Assembly (NCBI RefSeq): GCF_049446075.1
Contig: NZ_JBMSEB010000003.1
Span: 1-64,000 of the forward strand
Reading direction: 5' to 3'
Source of the DNA: Humibacter sp049446075
GTDB lineage: Bacteria > Actinomycetota > Actinomycetes > Actinomycetales > Microbacteriaceae
DNA length: 64,000 nucleotides
Part shown: positions 24,015-33,773 of the stretch, piece by piece
Layout of the letters: the number at the start of each line of letters is the position of its first letter
Position numbering within the stretch: position 1 is the stretch's first letter
Notes under the pieces: generated by a model
What the model saw: the letters and a program-made list of their open reading frames with translations, nothing else
Databases searched by the model: none
Told to the model about the DNA's origin: nothing
Program-made: the position numbers and the translations under genes

Positions 24015-26348
24015 CTACGCCGGCTGCTTCTCGCGTACCGCCCGAGTCGCCTCGATGATGTTGCGAAGCGATGCGACCGTCTCGTCGTAGCCCCTGGTCT
24101 TGAGGCCGCAGTCCGGGTTCACCCATACCTGCCGCTGCGGGATGCCTGCAAGCGCCTTCTCGAGCAGCTCTGTCACCTCGGCAACAGACGGAACCCGCGG
24201 CGAGTGGATGTCGTACACCCCGGGTCCGATGCCGTGATCGAACCCACTGGCCTTGATGTCGTCGACGACCTCCATGCGGCTGCGCGCCGCCTCGATGCTC
24301 GTCACGTCGGCATCCAGATTGCGGATCGCGTCGATGACCACGCCGAATTCCGAGTAGCACAGGTGGGTGTGGATCTGCGTGGCGTCGCCCACGCCGCTCG
24401 TGGCGAGACGGAACGAACCGACGGACCAATCGAGGTAGTCCGGCTGATCCTTCTTCTTGAGCGGGAGCAGTTCGCGCAGAGCGGGCTCGTCGACCTGCAC
24501 GATGCTGATGCCCGCCGCCTCCAGGTCGGCGATCTCGTCGCGCAGCGCCAGAGCCACCTGCCTTGCGGTTTCGCCGAGCGGCTGGTCGTCGCGCACGAAC
24601 GACCACGCCAGGATCGTCACGGGACCGGTGAGCATGCCCTTCACCGGCTTGTCGGTGAGCGACTGGGTGTAGGTCGACCAGTCGACGGTGATGGGCTTGG
24701 GCCGGGAGACGTCTCCCCACAGGATCGACGGACGCGTGCACCTGCTGCCGTACGACTGCACCCAGCCGTTCTGCGTGACCGCGAAGCCGTCGAGGTTCTC
24801 GGCGAAGTACTGCACCATGTCGTTGCGCTCTGGCTCGCCGTGCACGATGACGTCGATGCCGATCTCCTCCTGCAGGTCGACGACGCGCTTGATCTCCGCC
24901 TGCATGAGCCCGAGGTACTCCGCCTCGGTGATGATGCCCTTGGCGAACTGTGCCCTGGCACGGCGGATGTCGCTCGTCTGCGGGAACGAGCCGATGGTGG
25001 TCGTGGGCAGCAGGGGAAGGCCGAGGGCGGCGTCCTGTGCCGCGAGACGGCGCTCGTAGTCGCCGCGCTGGAAGTCGGTCTCCGCCAGGGCGGCCGCCCG
25101 CACGCGCACGGCGCCGTCACGCACGCCGGGTGCACTCGCCCGGTCGGCGAGGGCAGCGGATGCCTGTGCCAGTTCCTCCTGGATCTCCTCGTGCCCGTCC
25201 TCCAGGCCACGAGCCAGCGTGGCAACCTGGCCGACCTTCTGGTCGGCGAACGCGAGCCACGACTTGAGGCGCGCGTCGAGCGCCGGTTCGTCATCCACAT
25301 CGTGCGGCACGTGCAGCAACGACGTGGACGTCGATGCCGCCAGGTTCGGTGAAAGCGCCAGGAGCGATTCGAGCTTGCCGAACGCGGCCTCGAGGTCACC
25401 CCGCCACACGTTGTGGCCGTCGATGACACCACCAACGAGGGTCTTTGTGCGCAGCGCGGCCTTCGTGTCGGCATCCTGCACCGAAGGGATGTTTCCGCGC
25501 ACGAGGTCGAGAGAGATCACCTCCACCGGCGTTGCTGCGAGCACGGGCAGTGCGTCGTCGAGGCTGCCGTACGGGGCGGCGACGAACAGGCTAGGGCGAT
25601 CCGATCCGGCGCCCAGCACGTCGTACGCCTGCCTGGCCGCGGCAAGCACGTCAGCGCGTGCGTCGTCGAGGCTCTCGCTCACGAGGGCCGGTTCGTCCAG
25701 CTGCACCCATTCCGCGCCCGCGGCCTTCAGCCTGGCCAGGAGTTGCACGTACACGGGAAGCAGTTCGGCCAGTCGCGACAGCGGACGGAACGCGTCATGA
25801 GCACCGTCGGCGGCCTTGCTCAACGCGAGGAACGTGACCGGGCCGACGATGACCGGGCGGGTCAGGTAACCGTCTGCCTTGGCCTCCTCGAACTCGCGAA
25901 CGATGCGGTCCGACGCGAGCCGGAACTCGGTCTCTGGTCCGATCTCCGGCACCAGGTAGTGGTAGTTCGAGTCGAACCATTTCGTCATCTCGAGCGGTGC
26001 GTCCTCGCCTGCGCCGCGGGCGATCGTGAAGTAGCCGGCGAGGTCGACCGCGCCGGAGGCATCCTGCAGCGCAGCGAACCGAGCGGGCACCGCGCCTACC
26101 GTGACGGCGGCGTCGAGCACCTGGTCGTAGTAGCTGAAGGTCTCAGGGATGGCTGAGGCCGCCTTGTCGAGCCCCAGGTCGGCGAGTCGGGCACGCGTGG
26201 CCCGACGCAGCTCTGCGGCTGTCGCCTCGAGCTCGTCGGCGGTCGTGGTTCCCGCCCAGAACGCCTCGACGGCCTTCTTGAGCTCTCGCCGGCGACCGAT
26301 GCGCGGGTAGCCGATGATCGTGCCGGTCGGAAAAGTGGAGGAGGTCAT
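24015..26348 (-). CDS. metE: Cobalamin-independent methionine synthase
   Basis: Moves the methyl group from methyl-tetrahydrofolate triglutamate to homocysteine. The 777-aa product has two barrels: the N-terminal one starting TIIGYPRIGRRRELK, and the catalytic C-terminal one with LPTTTIGSFPQT, the zinc ligands in IHTHLCYSEFG (His, Cys) and the Cys in VWVNPDCGLKTRGY. ATG 26348 overlaps the metF stop (ATGA). Placement with metF, which makes its methyl donor, supports the assignment. Confidence 0.97.
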   Translation of the reverse strand: MTSSTFPTGTIIGYPRIGRRRELKKAVEAFWAGTTTADELEATAAELRRATRARLADLGLDKAASAIPETFSYYDQVLDAAVTVGAVPARFAALQDASGAVDLAGYFTIARGAGEDAPLEMTKWFDSNYHYLVPEIGPETEFRLASDRIVREFEEAKADGYLTRPVIVGPVTFLALSKAADGAHDAFRPLSRLAELLPVYVQLLARLKAAGAEWVQLDEPALVSESLDDARADVLAAARQAYDVLGAGSDRPSLFVAAPYGSLDDALPVLAATPVEVISLDLVRGNIPSVQDADTKAALRTKTLVGGVIDGHNVWRGDLEAAFGKLESLLALSPNLAASTSTSLLHVPHDVDDEPALDARLKSWLAFADQKVGQVATLARGLEDGHEEIQEELAQASAALADRASAPGVRDGAVRVRAAALAETDFQRGDYERRLAAQDAALGLPLLPTTTIGSFPQTSDIRRARAQFAKGIITEAEYLGLMQAEIKRVVDLQEEIGIDVIVHGEPERNDMVQYFAENLDGFAVTQNGWVQSYGSRCTRPSILWGDVSRPKPITVDWSTYTQSLTDKPVKGMLTGPVTILAWSFVRDDQPLGETARQVALALRDEIADLEAAGISIVQVDEPALRELLPLKKKDQPDYLDWSVGSFRLATSGVGDATQIHTHLCYSEFGVVIDAIRNLDADVTSIEAARSRMEVVDDIKASGFDHGIGPGVYDIHSPRVPSVAEVTELLEKALAGIPQRQVWVNPDCGLKTRGYDETVASLRNIIEATRAVREKQPA

Positions 26349-27436
26349 GCGTGTTCCTTCTGCTTGCTGGCCTGCTGGTTGAGTGTGGAAGTCGTCGCCG
26401 CTCGTTCGGCGGATGTCTGCATGGCAGCGTCGTCGTCGAGCGCGGAGGAGTCGATCAGGCCGCACCGCTCGAGCACGGCGAGCGATGTCTGCGGCTGGTT
26501 GAACGTGCAGAGATGGATGCCTGGGGCTCCGCCCGCGACGAGCCGCTGGGTGAGGTGCGCGGAGTGCTCGATGCCGATCTCCCGTCTACCCTCGTCGGTG
26601 GGTTCCACCTCGAGGCGGATGCTGAGGTCACTCGGCAGGTCCTCGCCGTTCAGTTCGAGAATGCGACGGAGCCGCGCAGGCGAGGTGACGGGCATGATCG
26701 CGGGCAGGATCGGCAGGGTGACGCCCGCCCGGCGTGCTCGGTCCACGAACGAGAAGTAGTCCTCGGCGTGGAAGAACAACTGGGTGATCGCCAGGTTCGC
26801 GCCTTGCGCCTGTTTGGCAAGCAGGGTGTCGATGTCCTGCTCGATCGAACGCGAACGCGGATGCCCGTTCAGGTATGCGGCGACGGCGATCGTGACCCTC
26901 TCACGCCTGCCGACAGCGCTCACCCCCGTCATCCCGGGCACGGGGATCTCCCGATACGGGGCGTGCTCCGCCTGAATGCGGTGGATCAACTGCACGAGCT
27001 CCGAGGCGCTGTGGAGATCCCCGAGCGGTTCGTCCGCAGCTGCACCGGCCGGCGGATCGCCGCGCACTGCGAGGAACCGGGTGACGCCGGCAGCCAGGAA
27101 CTCGCGGATCATTCGGCCGGCCTGCTCGTGGGATGACCCGACGCAGGTGAGGTGCGCCATGGCAGGCACGGATGTCGTCTGGGTGATGTGCTTCACAACG
27201 TCGAGAGACGACGCGTGAGACGAGCCACCGGCGCCGTAAGTAACCGAGATGAAGCGCGGCCCGACGGCGGCGAGGCGCTCGATCGTGCGCGGCAGGGCAC
27301 GGGCCGCCGCCTCATTCCGAGGCGGGTACAGCTCGAACGAGAACGGAGTGCCTGCAGGACACGGTCCGACGGCGTCGCCCGACGATGTCACGCCTACTGA
27401 GGGCGCGGTGCCGCCGCCGGCATGCTGTGCGCTCAT
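26345..27436 (-). CDS. metF: Methylenetetrahydrofolate reductase
   Basis: FAD enzyme that makes methyl-tetrahydrofolate for MetE. The 363-aa product shows FSFELYPPRNEAAARALPR, FISVTYGAGGSS, AHLTCVGSSHEQ, RFLAVRGDPP and ITQLFFHAEDYFSFVDRAR. ATG 27436 has GAGGGAGC seven bases upstream; an earlier in-frame start at 27472 is Arg/Pro-rich and unlikely. The final 50 residues are a low-complexity Ala/Ser/Thr tail. Confidence 0.95.
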   Translation of the reverse strand: MSAQHAGGGTAPSVGVTSSGDAVGPCPAGTPFSFELYPPRNEAAARALPRTIERLAAVGPRFISVTYGAGGSSHASSLDVVKHITQTTSVPAMAHLTCVGSSHEQAGRMIREFLAAGVTRFLAVRGDPPAGAAADEPLGDLHSASELVQLIHRIQAEHAPYREIPVPGMTGVSAVGRRERVTIAVAAYLNGHPRSRSIEQDIDTLLAKQAQGANLAITQLFFHAEDYFSFVDRARRAGVTLPILPAIMPVTSPARLRRILELNGEDLPSDLSIRLEVEPTDEGRREIGIEHSAHLTQRLVAGGAPGIHLCTFNQPQTSLAVLERCGLIDSSALDDDAAMQTSAERAATTSTLNQQASKQKEHA

Positions 27437-27675
27437 GGCAGGCTCCCTCGTCGGGCGGCGCGGCGATGGCATGTCGTGGCCGATGGCATCCGCACCGCAG
27501 TGTGTACGACCGCGCGATCGCGGCCATCGTATCTACGGTTCGGGGCGGGTGCCGGGCTCGGCTGTCGCTCCAGTCGAACCTGCCGTGCGGCACGGCTCGA
27601 CGAACAATGCCCCAACAGTACCAAGGCCGCTCGACAACGGATGCGACGTATTACGCCGCACTACAACACGGTCGC
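27437..27675 (-). other. metF upstream region
   Basis: The 239 bases between the hflX stop and metF hold no gene. Candidate -10 boxes TACGAT (about 27529-27534) and TAATAC (about 27648-27653) are visible on the minus strand, without good -35 partners. I looked for the conserved cores of SAM or cobalamin riboswitches and saw none. A 9-bp hairpin-like GTGCCGCAC lies near 27583-27592. Confidence 0.4.
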
Positions 27676-29313
27676 TCAGGGAGCGGTAAGCAGGGCATGC
27701 TCGGCGCGGAACGCCTCGAACACCGGCACGAACTCGGGCGCGACTTTCGCCGTGACGCGCGTTCCCTCCGGCTCGTATGCCGTGTTCACGACGCGTCCGC
27801 GTTCGTGCAACGCCGAGACCAGATCTCCCCTGTCGTAGGGGATCAGCACGTCGATCTCGACGGAACGATCTGGCATCATCCGTGCGATCGCGGCGAGCAC
27901 CTCGTCGATTCCCTCACCCGTGCGCGCTGAGGCGAAGATCGCCGCAGGTTCGATGCCGCGCAGCTCGAGCTTGCGGCCCTCGTCGATCAGGTCGGACTTG
28001 TTGAAGACGACCAGCTCGGGCAGATGCCGCCCACCGACGTCGCCGATCACGTCCCGCACGGTCGCAAGTTGCGCTGCAGGATCTGGGTGCGAGGCATCCA
28101 CGACGTGCACGATCACGTCCGCGTCCGCCACCTCTTCCAACGTGGAACGGAAGGCCTCGACGAGCTGGTGCGGCAGGTTCCGGACGAATCCCACCGTATC
28201 GACGAGGGTGTACAGGCGCCCATCCGCCGTGATGGAACGACGAACAGTGGCATCGAGCGTGGCGAAGAGCGCGTTCTCGACGAGAACGCCTGCCTTCGTG
28301 ATGCGGTTGAGCAGGCTTGACTTGCCGGCGTTGGTATAGCCCGCGATGGCCACCGATGGCACGCTGTTGCGGCGACGGTTGGCCCGCTTGGCCTCACGTG
28401 CCGGCTTGAAGTCCTTGATCTGCCTGCGCAGCTTGGCCATGCGCGAATGGATGCGCCTGCGGTCGAGCTCGATCTTCGTCTCACCCGGGCCACGGCTGCC
28501 CATACCCGAACCGGCTCCGCCGACCTGGCCACCCGCCTGGCGGCTCATCGACTCACCCCAACCACGAAGCCTCGGCAACAGATACTCGAGCTGCGCAAGC
28601 TCCACCTGCGCCTTGCCCTCGCGACTCTTCGCGTGCTGGCTGAAGATGTCGAGAATGACGGCGGTGCGGTCGATCACCTTCACCTTCACCACGTCTTCAA
28701 GCGCACGCCGCTGGCTGGGCGCCAACTCGGTGTCGGCGATCACGGTGTCGGCGCCGAGCGCGGCCACGACGTCGTGAAGTTCCTGAGCCTTGCCGCTCCC
28801 CAGATACGTGCTGGGGTCCGGGTGCGGGCGACGCTGCAGTAGTCCATCGAGCACGACGGCACCTGCGGTCTCGGCGAGTGCAGCCAGTTCCCGGAGCGAG
28901 TTCTCGGCATCCGCCAGCGTTCCCGCGGAGTACACGCCGATCAGCACGACGTTCTCCAGTCGCAGCTGCCGGTACTCCACCTCCGTGACGTCTTCGAGCT
29001 CCGTGGAGAGTCCGGAGACGCGGCGCAGAGCGGCGCGCTCCTCGCGGTCGAACTGCTCCCCGTCGGAGTCATGCCCGTCGGCAGCGGCGTTCTGCAGGGC
29101 TTGGGCGCCCTGCCCGAAGATCGTTGTTCGTGCTGACGCCTGCTCGGCGCGTGCGAGCACCCTGGCCACGACGTCGTCGCCCGCTGCGTCGACAGCGGCG
29201 CCCGTCTCGTCGTCAGCTTCTTGCGGCTCGACGGCCCGGTTCTCTTCTTCGAACGCGTCGCCGCGTCGGCCGTGCAGTTCGCTGTCGGTATGCGTCATCG
29301 TGTGGTCCACCAT
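27676..29313 (-). CDS. hflX: Ribosome-associated GTPase HflX
   Basis: GTPase that splits stalled ribosomes. The 545-aa product has a charged N-terminal extension (about 1-120), the HflX N-domain with DPSTYLGSGKAQEL, a GPGETKIELDRRRI linker, and the G-domain with GYTNAGKSSLLNR (G1), DTVGFVRNLP (G3), NKSDL (G4) and a SAR-type G5. ATG 29313 follows GGAGAG by four bases; GTG 29325 is also in frame. It diverges from the RsmC-like gene. Confidence 0.95.
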   Translation of the reverse strand: MVDHTMTHTDSELHGRRGDAFEEENRAVEPQEADDETGAAVDAAGDDVVARVLARAEQASARTTIFGQGAQALQNAAADGHDSDGEQFDREERAALRRVSGLSTELEDVTEVEYRQLRLENVVLIGVYSAGTLADAENSLRELAALAETAGAVVLDGLLQRRPHPDPSTYLGSGKAQELHDVVAALGADTVIADTELAPSQRRALEDVVKVKVIDRTAVILDIFSQHAKSREGKAQVELAQLEYLLPRLRGWGESMSRQAGGQVGGAGSGMGSRGPGETKIELDRRRIHSRMAKLRRQIKDFKPAREAKRANRRRNSVPSVAIAGYTNAGKSSLLNRITKAGVLVENALFATLDATVRRSITADGRLYTLVDTVGFVRNLPHQLVEAFRSTLEEVADADVIVHVVDASHPDPAAQLATVRDVIGDVGGRHLPELVVFNKSDLIDEGRKLELRGIEPAAIFASARTGEGIDEVLAAIARMMPDRSVEIDVLIPYDRGDLVSALHERGRVVNTAYEPEGTRVTAKVAPEFVPVFEAFRAEHALLTAP

Positions 29314-29471
29314 AGTTCTCTCCACCGACGACGTCTGCGTCTCGGCCGTTCTCGGTTCGTGCTGCTGTTCCTGTTTCAGCGTTCTGTCGTTCCGTTCTCT
29401 GTTGGTCTTCGTGTCTGGTTCCGTCTTCGCGTGTGTTCGAGTCGGTGCCGGCCTCCGGTACCGTCCTTGGT

Positions 29472-30089
29472 ATGGCCAGCGGCGAGCACTACTTCACGTC
29501 ACGACCCGGCGGCGACGCCAAGATTCATCCCCTCCGAGTACGCCTTGCCGGCCGCGAGCTGGAACTCGTCACAGCTGCTGGCATCTTCAGTCCAGATCGC
29601 ATCGACGCCGGTACTCAGGTGCTCCTCGCAGATGCACCCGCTGCACCCGCGACCGGGGATCTCCTCGACCTCGGCTGCGGCTGGGGACCGGTCGCGCTGA
29701 CGCTCGCTCTCGAGTCTCCCGAGGCAACCGTGTGGGCGGTCGACGTCAACGAGCGGGCACTGGATGTCGTGCGTCGCAACGCCGAGTCGCTCGGCCTCTC
29801 CAATGTCAACGCCGTGGTTCCCGAGGATGTTCCCGATGCCGTCTCGTTCGCGGCGATCTGGTCGAATCCTCCCATTCGCATCGGCAAATCCGAGCTCCAC
29901 GATCTGCTGCTGCAATGGCTGCCGCGCCTGGCCGTCGATGCGGATGCCTGGCTCGTCGTTCAACGCAACCTCGGCTCCGATTCGCTGCAGCGCTGGCTGG
30001 AGACGGCGTTGAGCGACGAGCTGCGTGTTCGGCGGGCATCCTCGAGCAAGGGATATCGCGTGCTGCACGTGCACCGCGCCGGCGCCTGA
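29472..30089 (+). CDS. RsmC-like class I methyltransferase
   Basis: 205-aa SAM-dependent methyltransferase. It has GEHYFTSRPGG at the start, motif I LLDLGCGWGPVALTLAL (about 67-83), AVDVNERALDVVRRNA and the catalytic motif NPPIR typical of N2-guanine rRNA methyltransferases. RsmC or a relative is likely; the exact target is not shown. TACCGT (29459-29464) lies seven bases before the ATG, with TTCGAG 17 bases further up and no ribosome site, so it is leaderless. Confidence 0.88.
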   Translation: MASGEHYFTSRPGGDAKIHPLRVRLAGRELELVTAAGIFSPDRIDAGTQVLLADAPAAPATGDLLDLGCGWGPVALTLALESPEATVWAVDVNERALDVVRRNAESLGLSNVNAVVPEDVPDAVSFAAIWSNPPIRIGKSELHDLLLQWLPRLAVDADAWLVVQRNLGSDSLQRWLETALSDELRVRRASSSKGYRVLHVHRAGA

Positions 30090-30118
30090 CCAGCACGCGC
30101 ACGACCCGGCGCCATTCG

Positions 30119-30997
30119 CTAGCCGACCGTGAGCTCCCCGTCGTAGACGAGCTCGGCCGGGCCGGAGAGCGCGACGTGTTCGCCGTCTTCGGCAGGGAAC
30201 ATCCGCACGCCAAGGGTGCCGCCCGGTGTGCGCACCTTCCAGTTGTCCGGCGCCCCATCGCCTGCCCAGTACCGGGTGGCGAGGGCGGCCGCCGCGGTGC
30301 CGGTGCCGCAGGCGAGCGTCTCGCCGCTGCCGCGTTCGTGCACCCGCATGCGGATTCGCCCGACCCCGTCGTCGACGAGCGGCTCGAACGGCACGACGAA
30401 TTCCACGTTCGCGCCGTTCACGGGCGGCGGGTCGAGGATCGGCATGGGTCCGAGGTCGATGCGATCGAGCTCGTCGTCGTCCGCCAGGGCCACTACGACA
30501 TGAGGATTGCCGACGTCGATGCCGAGGCCAGGACGGGCGATACCGAGGTCTTTGGCTCGCACGAGAGGGTCGTCGCCGGTCAGCTGCCAGCGCCCGAGGT
30601 CGACCTGGAATCCTGTGCCGCTCTGCTGCACATCACGCACGCCTGCCCGTGTGGCGATCGGGAGGGACTGACCAGGCCGCAACTCTGCCAGACCGCCGTC
30701 GATGAGGTAGCGGGTGAACACCCGGATGCCGTTGCCGCACATCTCTGCCGGTGTGCCGTCTGCGTTGTGGTAGTCCATGAACCACTCGGCCGTCGGATCT
30801 TCGGACAGCGCGAGCCCACCCTCCGGAATCGCGGATGACCGCACGGCGCGGATGATCCCATCTGCTCCGACACCGAAGTGGCGGTCGCAGATCAACGCGA
30901 TCTGAGCAGCTGTGAGCTCGACAGCACCGTCGGGATCGGAGAAGAGCACGAAGTCGTTCCCTGCCCCGTGCCCCTTGCTGAAGGAGAGTGTGGTCAC
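30119..30997 (-). CDS. dapF: Diaminopimelate epimerase
   Basis: Converts LL- to meso-diaminopimelate for peptidoglycan and lysine. The 292-aa product shows KGHGAGNDFVLF near the start, the two catalytic cysteines in PAEMCGNGIRVF and ETLACGTGTAAAA, and GNPHVVV. GTG 30997 overlaps the miaA stop (GTGA), so it is the last gene of miaB-miaA-dapF. Confidence 0.97.
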   Translation of the reverse strand: MTTLSFSKGHGAGNDFVLFSDPDGAVELTAAQIALICDRHFGVGADGIIRAVRSSAIPEGGLALSEDPTAEWFMDYHNADGTPAEMCGNGIRVFTRYLIDGGLAELRPGQSLPIATRAGVRDVQQSGTGFQVDLGRWQLTGDDPLVRAKDLGIARPGLGIDVGNPHVVVALADDDELDRIDLGPMPILDPPPVNGANVEFVVPFEPLVDDGVGRIRMRVHERGSGETLACGTGTAAAALATRYWAGDGAPDNWKVRTPGGTLGVRMFPAEDGEHVALSGPAELVYDGELTVG

Positions 30998-32067
30998 CGC
31001 GCAAGCCTATCCAGTGCCGCAGCGGTCAACCCTTCCCGTGTGCTCGAGCGGGTTGCCTCAGCGGCTGCAGACCCGTCGAGTTCAGCAGCAGCCAGCGTTG
31101 ATGCCTCGAGCCCGGATACGTCGAGCCCGGATGCGTCCAGCCCGGATGCGTCCAGCCCGGATGCGTCCAGCCACTCGAGTTCCGGGTATCGCTTGAACCA
31201 CGACACCTGACGCCTGGCATACCGACGAGTGAGCCGCTTCGTCTGCTCGATCGCGTCGTTCTGCGATAGTTCTCCCCGCAACTGCGCGACCGCCTGCGCG
31301 TATCCGATGGCCCGCGAGGCGGTCACCCCCCGCTCCAGACCCTGTGCGATGAGACCACGCACCTCGTCGAGAAGCCCGCTCGCCCACATCCGCTCGACGC
31401 GGGCATCCAACCGCTCGACAAGTCGCTCCCTTGGCACGCTCAGCCCGATCACGACCACCGGTGACCAGGGAACGGGCTCTTGGGGCAATGCCGCACCGTG
31501 ACCCTGCTCGCGCAGTTCGGCGATCTCGAGGGCGCGGATGACCCGGCGCGCGTTGGCGGGATCGACACGTTCCGCGGTGGCCGGGTCGAGCATCCGCAGC
31601 CGCTCCAGCAGCGGTCGCACACCGGATGCTTCAGCCTCCTGCTCAAGGCGGGCTCGCACTGTTGCGTCCCTGCCGGGAAACTCGAAGTCGTAGAGCACCG
31701 CCGAGACGTATAGTCCGGATCCACCGACCAGGATCGGTACCGCCCCTCGCGACCTGATCTCTTCGATCGTCGCGCGCGCCAACGGCTGGTACCAGGCGAC
31801 CGTTGCTTCTTCGGTCACCTCGAGCACGTCGATCAGGTGGTGGGGGACGCCTCGCCGCTCGGCCATCGGCAACTTCGCGGTTCCGATGTCCATGCCGCGG
31901 TAGAACTGCATGGCATCGGCGCCCACGATCTCCGCGCGGACGCCTCGTGCCGCCAGCGCGAGCGCAACGTCCACTGCGAGGTCGCTCTTACCCGTTCCGG
32001 TTGCGCCGACGATCGCGAGATAGGGCTGCGTGGCCGGTCCGCTTGGTTGCTCCCGAGTGCCGGTCAC
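30994..32067 (-). CDS. miaA: tRNA dimethylallyltransferase
   Basis: Adds the isopentenyl group to A37 of tRNAs reading UNN codons. The 357-aa product has the P-loop IVGATGTGKSDLA (about 19-31), ADAMQFYRGMDIGTAK, HHLIDV, GGSGLYV, ARRVIRALEI and YARRQVSWFKR. The region after RYPELEWLDAS is not part of the family: it is a Leu-Asp-Ala-Ser-Gly pentapeptide array, then an Ala/Ser-rich tail of about 35 residues. GTG 32067 starts 17 bases after the miaB stop. Confidence 0.95.
   Translation of the reverse strand: MTGTREQPSGPATQPYLAIVGATGTGKSDLAVDVALALAARGVRAEIVGADAMQFYRGMDIGTAKLPMAERRGVPHHLIDVLEVTEEATVAWYQPLARATIEEIRSRGAVPILVGGSGLYVSAVLYDFEFPGRDATVRARLEQEAEASGVRPLLERLRMLDPATAERVDPANARRVIRALEIAELREQGHGAALPQEPVPWSPVVVIGLSVPRERLVERLDARVERMWASGLLDEVRGLIAQGLERGVTASRAIGYAQAVAQLRGELSQNDAIEQTKRLTRRYARRQVSWFKRYPELEWLDASGLDASGLDASGLDVSGLEASTLAAAELDGSAAAEATRSSTREGLTAAALDRLAR
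31103..31177. repeat. 15-bp tandem repeat in the miaA 3' end
   Basis: Five 15-bp units (GCGTCCAGCCCGGAT on the plus strand), two of them identical and the last only partial, encode LDASG pentapeptides near the C-terminus of MiaA. Because the unit length is a multiple of three, copy changes keep the reading frame. Confidence 0.85.
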
Positions 32068-32083
32068 GTCCGTTCCGGACGGG

Positions 32084-33706
32084 TCACCGCTCGCCGTCGC
32101 CCGGGTCGTAGATAGGTGTCGTAGGTCCGGCCGCAGTGCCCGGCTCCAGACGCGAGCGAAGAATGGGAAGCCCGAGTGACACCCGCCCCTCGCCTCCCCC
32201 TGCCGTGCTGTGCGTGGGGACCGCGCACGACTCGGCCTCTGCTCGGTCCCACGCGTCGCCGGCTCGCGTGCGGCGCACTCGTAGGGGTTCGCCTTCGGCC
32301 GCATCCGCCAGGAGGTGGAACGGCGCCGCGTGAGTGACTCGGACGGTCACGACATCACCCGGGCGCGGCGTCTCGGACCCCACCGGGATCTCGAAGTGCA
32401 CGAGCCTGCTGTCTTCGGCGCGGCCGCTCATGCGATGCGTTTCGGCGTCTTTCTTGCCCTCGCCGGTAGAGACGAGCACCTGAACCTCACGCCCGACGAG
32501 TTTCTCGCTCTCTTCGAGCCCGATCTGCTCCTGAAGCGCGATGAGACGCTCGTACCGTTCCTGCACGACCTCTTTCGGCACCTGGCCGGACATCGTGGCC
32601 GCGGGTGTTCCCGGTCGCGCGGAGTACTGGAAGGTGAAAGCAGACGCGAATCGCGCCTCTTCGACGACACGCAGAGTCTCCTGGAAGTCCTCTTCGGTCT
32701 CGCCCGGGAAGCCGACGATGATGTCTGTGCTGATCGCCGCATCAGGGACGCGAGCGCGCACTCGGTCGAGGATGCCGAGGAACTTCGCGGACCGGTAGCT
32801 GCGTCGCATGGCGCGAAGGATGCGGTCGGAGCCGGACTGAAGCGGCATGTGCAGTTGGGGCATCACGGCGGGAGTCTCGGCCATCGCGTCGATGACGTCG
32901 TCGGTGAACGCGGCGGGGTGCGGGGAGGTGAAGCGGATGCGCTCCAGCCCGTCGATCTCGCCCGCAGCCCGCAGCAGTTTGCCGAACGCGAGGCGGTCGC
33001 CGAAATCGACGCCGTAGGAGTTCACGTTCTGGCCGAGCAGCGTGACCTCGATCGCTCCGTCGTCGACGAGGGACTGGATCTCGGCGAGAACCTCGCCCGG
33101 TCGCCGGTCGTTCTCCTTGCCCCTGAGCGAGGGCACGATGCAGAAGGTGCACGTGTTGTTGCAGCCGACCGAGATCGACACCCAGCCGCTGTAAGTGGAG
33201 TCTCGCTTCGTCGGGAGCGTGGACGGGAACGTCTCGAGCGCATCGAGGATCTCCACCTGCGCTTCGTGATTGTGCCTTGCGCGTTCGAGGAGATTCGGCA
33301 GCGAGCCCATGTTGTGGGTGCCGAACACGACGTCGACCCAGGGCGCCTTCTCGAGAATGACGTTCTTGTCCTTCTGCGCTAGGCAGCCGCCGACGGCGAT
33401 CTGCATGCCGGCGTGCCGGCGTTTGACGGAGGCGAGGTGGCCGAGGTTGCCGTACAGCTTGTTGTCGGCGTTCTCGCGAACGGCGCACGTGTTGATGACC
33501 ACGACGTCGGCTTCGGCGCCGGATGCTGGCACGTACCCGGCTGCCTCCAGCGATCCGCTCAGTCGCTCGGAATCGTGCACGTTCATCTGACAGCCGAAAG
33601 TGCGCACCTCGTAGGTGCGAACGCGGCCGTCGGTGTCGATGGCGGCATCCGAGACCGAGATCGACGCCGGCGCCGAACTGGGACGGATTCGGTCGGCGAT
33701 GCTCAT
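32084..33706 (-). CDS. miaB: tRNA-2-methylthio-N6-dimethylallyladenosine synthase
   Basis: Radical-SAM enzyme that methylthiolates the i6A37 made by MiaA. From ATG 33706 the product is 540 aa: UPF0004 domain with FGCQMNVHDSER and INTCAVRENA, the radical-SAM cluster in SVGCNNTCTFCIVP (CxxxCxxC), PLQSGSDRILRAMRR and a C-terminal TRAM domain. The last 60 residues (after about 480) are a low-complexity tail. A GTG at 33715 is also in frame. TAGACT lies about 13 bases upstream, so the leader is very short. Confidence 0.96.
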   Translation of the reverse strand: MSIADRIRPSSAPASISVSDAAIDTDGRVRTYEVRTFGCQMNVHDSERLSGSLEAAGYVPASGAEADVVVINTCAVRENADNKLYGNLGHLASVKRRHAGMQIAVGGCLAQKDKNVILEKAPWVDVVFGTHNMGSLPNLLERARHNHEAQVEILDALETFPSTLPTKRDSTYSGWVSISVGCNNTCTFCIVPSLRGKENDRRPGEVLAEIQSLVDDGAIEVTLLGQNVNSYGVDFGDRLAFGKLLRAAGEIDGLERIRFTSPHPAAFTDDVIDAMAETPAVMPQLHMPLQSGSDRILRAMRRSYRSAKFLGILDRVRARVPDAAISTDIIVGFPGETEEDFQETLRVVEEARFASAFTFQYSARPGTPAATMSGQVPKEVVQERYERLIALQEQIGLEESEKLVGREVQVLVSTGEGKKDAETHRMSGRAEDSRLVHFEIPVGSETPRPGDVVTVRVTHAAPFHLLADAAEGEPLRVRRTRAGDAWDRAEAESCAVPTHSTAGGGEGRVSLGLPILRSRLEPGTAAGPTTPIYDPGDGER

Positions 33707-33751
33707 AGTGCGCACTAGTCTACGTTCGCGTGGATCATGCTCAGCGTGCTC

Positions 33752-33773
33752 GCTCAGTCGAAGCCGACTCAGC
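33752..33773 (-). terminator. Hairpin over the recX stop
   Basis: GCTCAGTCG (33752-33760) pairs with CGACTCAGC (33765-33773) with one mismatch and a 4-base loop, overlapping the recX stop codon. It may end the recA-recX transcript before miaB. Confidence 0.4.

Noticed and set aside
26351..27136. 261-codon plus-strand frame antisense to metF
   Set aside because: Shadow of metF, whose conserved motifs are clear on the other strand.
27437..27675. Possible SAM or cobalamin riboswitch ahead of metF-metE
   Set aside because: I saw none of the conserved cores or a terminator; the region is only an ordinary spacer as far as I can read it.
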